DNA from: an uncultured Clostridia bacterium
GTDB taxonomy: Bacteria > Bacillota > Clostridia > Christensenellales > UBA1242
Assembly (NCBI GenBank): GCA_947629505.1
Contig: CANRDW010000005.1
Location: 1-40,078, forward strand
Reading direction: 5' to 3'
Length of the DNA stretch: 40,078 bases
Under the pieces are notes generated by a model that saw only the letters and a list, made by a program, of their open reading frames with translations, was not told the origin of the DNA and ran no database searches. A program made the position numbers and the translations under genes. This document shows positions 36,240-40,078 of this stretch, piece by piece. Positions within the stretch are counted from its first letter, which is position 1. Each line of letters opens with the position of its first letter.

Positions 36240-36947
36240 ATGAGAATTAACAAATTTTTAAGCGCCTCGGGTGTGGCATCAAGAAGAAAATGCGAAGAGA
36301 TTGTCCTTGCAAAAAGAGTGACGATAAATGGCGCTGTTGTTGACGCACTTTCAACCGATGTTAACGAGAAAAAAGATGTTGTGTGTGTGGACGGCGTTCA
36401 GGTGAAACTGCCGGGTGAATTTGTGTATTTAAAACTCAACAAGCCAAAGGGTTATGCTTGCACAGCAAGTGACGAAAGGGGCAGAAAAACCATTTTTGAT
36501 TTAGTTGACAGCGATGTTCGACTTTTCAGTGTTGGCAGGCTTGACTATGACACAGAGGGGCTTATTTTTCTCACCAATGACGGCGAATTTGCAAATTTAG
36601 TTACGCATCCAAAGTTTCACTTTGAAAAAGAATATCATGTGTCGGTTGAAGGCGCTGTGAAAGAAAGCGAACTTGCTGTTTTAAGAAAAGGCGCTGTTGT
36701 GGACGGAAAACGCATGCCGCAGGCAAAGGTCAAAGCCCTTTCTTTTGACGGCAAAATCACAAAACTGTCCGTTGTGATAAACGAAGGTCAAAATCATCAA
36801 GTTAGGCGTATGTTTGAGGCCATCGGCAGAGAAATCCACCTTTTAAAGCGCGTGAGAATTGGCTCTGTCACGCTCGGCGGACTGTCGCGCGGCAAAACAA
36901 AGCCTATGACTGCCGAAGAAATCTCTTCGTTTGGGAGTGAAAAATGA
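36240..36947 (+). CDS. rluB: RluB/RsuA-family 23S rRNA pseudouridine synthase
   Basis: S4 domain MRINKFLSASGVASRRKCEEIVLAKRVTING; VGRLDYDTEGLIFLTNDGEFAN; EGQNHQVRRMFEAIG. Confidence 0.93.
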   Translation: MRINKFLSASGVASRRKCEEIVLAKRVTINGAVVDALSTDVNEKKDVVCVDGVQVKLPGEFVYLKLNKPKGYACTASDERGRKTIFDLVDSDVRLFSVGRLDYDTEGLIFLTNDGEFANLVTHPKFHFEKEYHVSVEGAVKESELAVLRKGAVVDGKRMPQAKVKALSFDGKITKLSVVINEGQNHQVRRMFEAIGREIHLLKRVRIGSVTLGGLSRGKTKPMTAEEISSFGSEK

Positions 36948-38149
36948 GAGTGGCGGTTGTTGGAGCGGGTGCTGCTGGGCTTATGGTGTCTGGATTTTTG
37001 GCAAATTCGGGGCATGATGTGTTTGTTTTTGACAAAAATGAAAAAGTTGGCAAAAAGTTGTATATTTCGGGCAAAGGGCGTTGTAATTTGACCAATCTCT
37101 GCCCGCCAGATGAGTTTTTGAAAAATGTTGTGCGTGGAGAGAAATTTGTCAAAAGCGCAATTTACAATTTTACAAGTCAGGACGCAGTTGATTTTTTTGA
37201 AAATTTGGGACTTGAAACAAAGGTTGAGCGCGGCAACCGAGTCTTTCCAAAAAGTGACAAATCAAGCGATGTTATCAAAGTTTTAAAAGAAAAACACTGC
37301 AAAAATGTGAAATTTTGTTTTAACACAAAGATTGACAGCATATCAAAAACAGAAGAGAGCTTTATTTTGCACTTTGACGGCAAAAGTGAACTGTTTGACA
37401 GAGTGATTGTTGCAACGGGCGGCAAAAGTTATCGTTCAACAGGCAGTGACGGAGATGGCTTCAAATTTGCTAAAATGTTTGGGCACAAGATTGTGGAGTG
37501 TGTGCCGGCGTTGTGTCCGATTAAACTTAAAGACAAGTTTGTGAAGGCTCTTCAAGGGGTGTCGCTTAAAAATGTCACCTTAAAATGTAAATATGGGGAC
37601 AAGAAAAAAGAGCTTTTTGGCGAAATGCTTTTCACAGATGAGGGGATTTCGGGCCCGATTGTGCTGTCGCTTTCAAGTTTTATCAACCGTGAGAAAGATG
37701 TGGCGCTTGCCCTTGATTTTAAGCCCGCACTAGATGAAAAGCAACTTGATTTAAGGTTATTGCGAGATTTTGAAGAAAACAAAAACAGCGAAATAAAAAC
37801 CGTTTTTCGAGGGCTTTTGCCAAAGGCTGTTGCAGAGGTTTTTGAAAAGGTTGTAGGGCTTGACGGTGCGCAAAAAGTGAACACAATCACAAAAACGCAG
37901 CGAAATGACATAATCAAATTCTTGAAAAACTTTCCGCTTGAATATGGCGGGCTGTATGACTTGGATGCGGGCATTGTCACAAGCGGCGGAGTTGACTTAA
38001 AAGAGATTGACCCAAAGACCTTTGAAAGCAAACTTCAAAAGGGGCTTTACTTTGTTGGTGAAGTTTTGGACGTGGACGCTTTGACGGGCGGATTTAATCT
38101 TCAACTTGCGTGGGCAGAGAGTTTTATGTGTGCAAAAAATTTCAGTTAG
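36944..38149 (+). CDS. HI0933/YhiN-family flavoprotein (NAD(P)/FAD-dependent oxidoreductase)
   Basis: MRVAVVGAGAAGLMVSGFLANSGHDVFVFDKNEKVGKKLYISGKGRCNLTN; GEVLDVDALTGGFNLQLAWAES. Confidence 0.93.
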   Translation: MRVAVVGAGAAGLMVSGFLANSGHDVFVFDKNEKVGKKLYISGKGRCNLTNLCPPDEFLKNVVRGEKFVKSAIYNFTSQDAVDFFENLGLETKVERGNRVFPKSDKSSDVIKVLKEKHCKNVKFCFNTKIDSISKTEESFILHFDGKSELFDRVIVATGGKSYRSTGSDGDGFKFAKMFGHKIVECVPALCPIKLKDKFVKALQGVSLKNVTLKCKYGDKKKELFGEMLFTDEGISGPIVLSLSSFINREKDVALALDFKPALDEKQLDLRLLRDFEENKNSEIKTVFRGLLPKAVAEVFEKVVGLDGAQKVNTITKTQRNDIIKFLKNFPLEYGGLYDLDAGIVTSGGVDLKEIDPKTFESKLQKGLYFVGEVLDVDALTGGFNLQLAWAESFMCAKNFS

Positions 38150-38159
38150 GGAGAGATAT

Positions 38160-38780
38160 ATGTTTTATCAGATTTGCAAAATACTTTTGTGGGTGCCGCT
38201 GAACATCATGCATCCAACATCGATTAAGGGGCGCAAAAATTTGCCGAAGAAAAGGGTGATTATTGCGTGCAATCACAGAAGCAATTGGGACTATGTGCTT
38301 TTTGGCTTAAACACCGCAAAAAAGAACAAGATTTTGGCGAAGAAAGAACTTTTTAAAAACAAATTCTTTGGGGCAATTCTTCGCAATTTTGGCGGAATTG
38401 AAATTGACCGTGACGGAAATGACATAAACGCAATCAAACTTTGCATGAAAGCGCTTAAAGATGAAAAAAGGTTGTTTATTTTCCCTGAGGGCACGCGTCA
38501 TCACGGCGAGGGCATGGGCGAAACAAAAAGCGGCCTTGCCATGATTGCAATCAAAACAAAAACACCAATCGTTCCGCTTTGGATTGACAGAGCGCCAAAA
38601 CTTTTCAGAAGAAGTGTATATTATATAGGAAAGCCGTTTGAACTTTCACAATTCTACGGGCAGAAGATGGACGAAGATGCTTTAAACGAGGCAAACGAGT
38701 TTGTTCGCCAAAAAATGCTGTCTGTGAAAGAGGAATTTCTTAGAGAAAAGGCAGAAAAGAAGCGCAAAAAGAAAGATTGA
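38160..38780 (+). CDS. plsC: 1-acyl-sn-glycerol-3-phosphate acyltransferase
   Basis: ACNHRSNWD (NHxxxxD) and FPEGTRHHG motifs. ATG at 38160 after GGGAGAG. Confidence 0.9.
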   Translation: MFYQICKILLWVPLNIMHPTSIKGRKNLPKKRVIIACNHRSNWDYVLFGLNTAKKNKILAKKELFKNKFFGAILRNFGGIEIDRDGNDINAIKLCMKALKDEKRLFIFPEGTRHHGEGMGETKSGLAMIAIKTKTPIVPLWIDRAPKLFRRSVYYIGKPFELSQFYGQKMDEDALNEANEFVRQKMLSVKEEFLREKAEKKRKKKD

Positions 38781-38853
38781 CCATTTTTGTTTGACAAGAC
38801 TTGTGTTTTTTGCTAAAATATGTCCTATAATGTGTGTTTAAAGGACTTTTATT

Positions 38854-39882
38854 ATGAGCGAAAAATTTAGTTTAGATTTGATTGACAAAACTTTTACATC
38901 TTACAAAAAAGGGCAGGCGTTTGACGGAGTTGTGGTTTTAAAGCGCGATGACGGAGTTATTTTCAACATCGGCGGCAAAAATGATGCGTTTATTCCTGCC
39001 AGCGATTTTGCGGACTTTGACGGAATTAAAATTGGCGACAGATTTTCTGTGGTTATCACAAATTCTAAAAACGAAGAGGGCTTGATTGAGGCGTCCAAAT
39101 CCCTTGCGGACGCGCTTAAAATGGCAAATCAAAATGCACAAACGCTTAGGCTTGGCAGCAAGTTTTCTTTTGTTGTTTCGGGCGTGGGCGATGGGCTTGT
39201 TTCAAAGATGGGCGACTTTAAAATTGTCATTCCATTTGCCGAAGTTTCTGAAAACTATGTCAAAAACTTTCACAACTTTGTTGGCAAACAGATGGAAGCG
39301 GTTGTCACAGAAATTGACAAGGAAAACAAACTTATTGTCGGCAGCGTGAAGATGCTTCAAGAACAAACGCGAATTGCCATTGAAAAAAACTTTTGGAACA
39401 GCATTTTCATCAATAAAATTGTCACGGGCAAAGTTGAACGCATCATGCCATATGGCGCTTTTGTCAGCGTTGACGGATTTGATTGCTTTGTGCATATCTC
39501 ACAACTTGCATATGAAAGATTGGACAAGGTGGAAGATGCGCTTAATGTTGGAGATGTGAAACAATTTAAGGTTTTGAAAGTTGACCGCGAAAATAAAAAG
39601 GTTGAACTTTCGCTGAAAGCACTTTTGACAGACCCTAAAACGCAGCGAGTTGCAAGCCTTTCTGTCGGCGAAATCTATGACGGCGAAGTTGTCAAACTTT
39701 TGGCGTTTGGGGCAATTGTTAAACTTGAAAATGGCGCAACGGGGCTTTTGCACATCTCAAACGCAACTGACAATCAAACAAAGAAAATCTACGAAATTGT
39801 CAAAGTTGGCGACAAGATAAAAGTTGAACTTTTGGACAAAGACGAAGAAAACGCAAAAATATCTTTCAAACTCACAAAATAA
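38854..39882 (+). CDS. rpsA: S1 RNA-binding domain protein (ribosomal protein S1-like)
   Basis: Repeated S1 domains: GQAFDGVVVLKRDDGVIFNIGGKNDAFIPASDF; GKVERIMPYGAFVSVDGFDCFVHISQL; GEVVKLLAFGAIVKLENGATGLLHIS. Confidence 0.88.
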   Translation: MSEKFSLDLIDKTFTSYKKGQAFDGVVVLKRDDGVIFNIGGKNDAFIPASDFADFDGIKIGDRFSVVITNSKNEEGLIEASKSLADALKMANQNAQTLRLGSKFSFVVSGVGDGLVSKMGDFKIVIPFAEVSENYVKNFHNFVGKQMEAVVTEIDKENKLIVGSVKMLQEQTRIAIEKNFWNSIFINKIVTGKVERIMPYGAFVSVDGFDCFVHISQLAYERLDKVEDALNVGDVKQFKVLKVDRENKKVELSLKALLTDPKTQRVASLSVGEIYDGEVVKLLAFGAIVKLENGATGLLHISNATDNQTKKIYEIVKVGDKIKVELLDKDEENAKISFKLTK

Positions 39883-39897
39883 GGTGCAATTTGCACC
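39883..39897 (+). terminator. hairpin after the S1-like gene, no clear T-tract
   Basis: GGTGCA-ATT-TGCACC. Confidence 0.4.
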
Positions 39898-39903
39898 AAT
39901 TAT

Positions 39904-39941
39904 GCTAACGTGGCTCAGTCGGTAGAGCAGCTGATTCGTAA
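39904..39941 (+). pseudogene. tRNA-Thr(CGT)-like 5' half, unit 1
   Basis: GCTAACG-TG-GCTC-AGTCGGTA-GAGC-A-GCTGA-TTCGTAA; stops at the end of the anticodon loop, no 3' half. Confidence 0.8.
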
Positions 39942-39995
39942 ACAAAAATCAAACAAAAACAAATCACAAAAACTTGGGTGTTAAAAACACCTTAT

Positions 39996-40033
39996 GCTGA
40001 TGTGGCTCAGTTGGTAGAGCAGTCGATTCGTAA
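39996..40033 (+). pseudogene. tRNA-Thr(CGT)-like 5' half, unit 2
   Basis: GCTGATG-TG-GCTC-AGTTGGTA-GAGC-A-GTCGA-TTCGTAA; same truncation point as unit 1. Confidence 0.8.
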
Positions 40034-40078
40034 ACAAAAATCAAACAAAAACAAATCACAAAAACTTGGGTGTGAAAA

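Larger units (their letters stand above)
39901..40078 (+). repeat. tandem repeat, 92-bp period, each unit = tRNA-Thr(CGT)-like 5' half + constant A/C-rich tail + small hairpin
   Basis: Unit 1 39901-39992, unit 2 39993-40078 (cut by window). The tail AACAAAAATCAAACAAAAACAAATCACAAAAACTTGGGTGT is identical in both. Confidence 0.93.

Noticed and set aside
39901-40078. CRISPR-like reading of the right-end repeat (constant 41-nt block with variable blocks between)
   Set aside because: The variable blocks are clearly homologous tRNA 5' halves, not unrelated spacers, the conserved block is low-complexity A/C-rich, and there are no cas genes.
39904-40078. tRNA interrupted by an anticodon-loop intron
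   Set aside because: No 3' half (TCAGC... or TCGAC... with T-arm) follows either unit, and the insert has no group I intron core. Unit 2's continuation beyond the window cannot be excluded.
1-40078. Prophage, ICE or IS element
   Set aside because: No integrase, transposase, relaxase, portal, terminase or capsid-like ORFs on either strand; gene content is housekeeping.

Overview
The window is a low-GC, Firmicutes/Clostridia-like chromosomal segment made up mostly of housekeeping genes. In order they are: a ribbon-helix-helix protein, alr, rsmD, an XRE regulator, pcrA/uvrD, ligA, a str operon (rpsL-rpsG-fusA-tuf), an XRE regulator divergent from an InlB-B/BspA-LRR lipoprotein, tRNA-Thr(GGT), nfeD-SPFH, pyk, secG-rnr-smpB-ssrA (tmRNA), a coiled-coil membrane protein, a PIN-like protein, a P-type cation ATPase, MFS, DUF1846, glf plus a glycosyltransferase, DUF2953-gerW-dacF-rluB, a HI0933-family flavoprotein, plsC and an S1-domain protein. 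I see no prophage, IS element or CRISPR array. The unusual content is non-coding. (1) Both ends of the window carry tRNA 5'-half genes: acceptor 5' strand, D-arm and anticodon arm or loop are present, but the T-arm and 3' half are replaced by a G-free A/C-rich tail. One is tRNA-Lys-derived and sits behind a consensus promoter upstream of an intact tRNA-Lys. Two are tRNA-Thr(CGT)-derived and sit in a 92-bp tandem repeat whose tail is better conserved than its tRNA part. (2) A 31-nt relic antisense to the tRNA-Thr(GGT) anticodon arm lies in the nfeD leader. (3) A ~200-bp dispersed structured element occurs twice, once as the fusA leader, with a compensatory base-pair change. (4) The str-operon spacers are large and highly structured. 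(5) Several genes have a -10 box exactly 6 nt upstream of the ATG and no Shine-Dalgarno, which predicts leaderless mRNAs. All calls come from reading the sequence; no database search or folding program was run.
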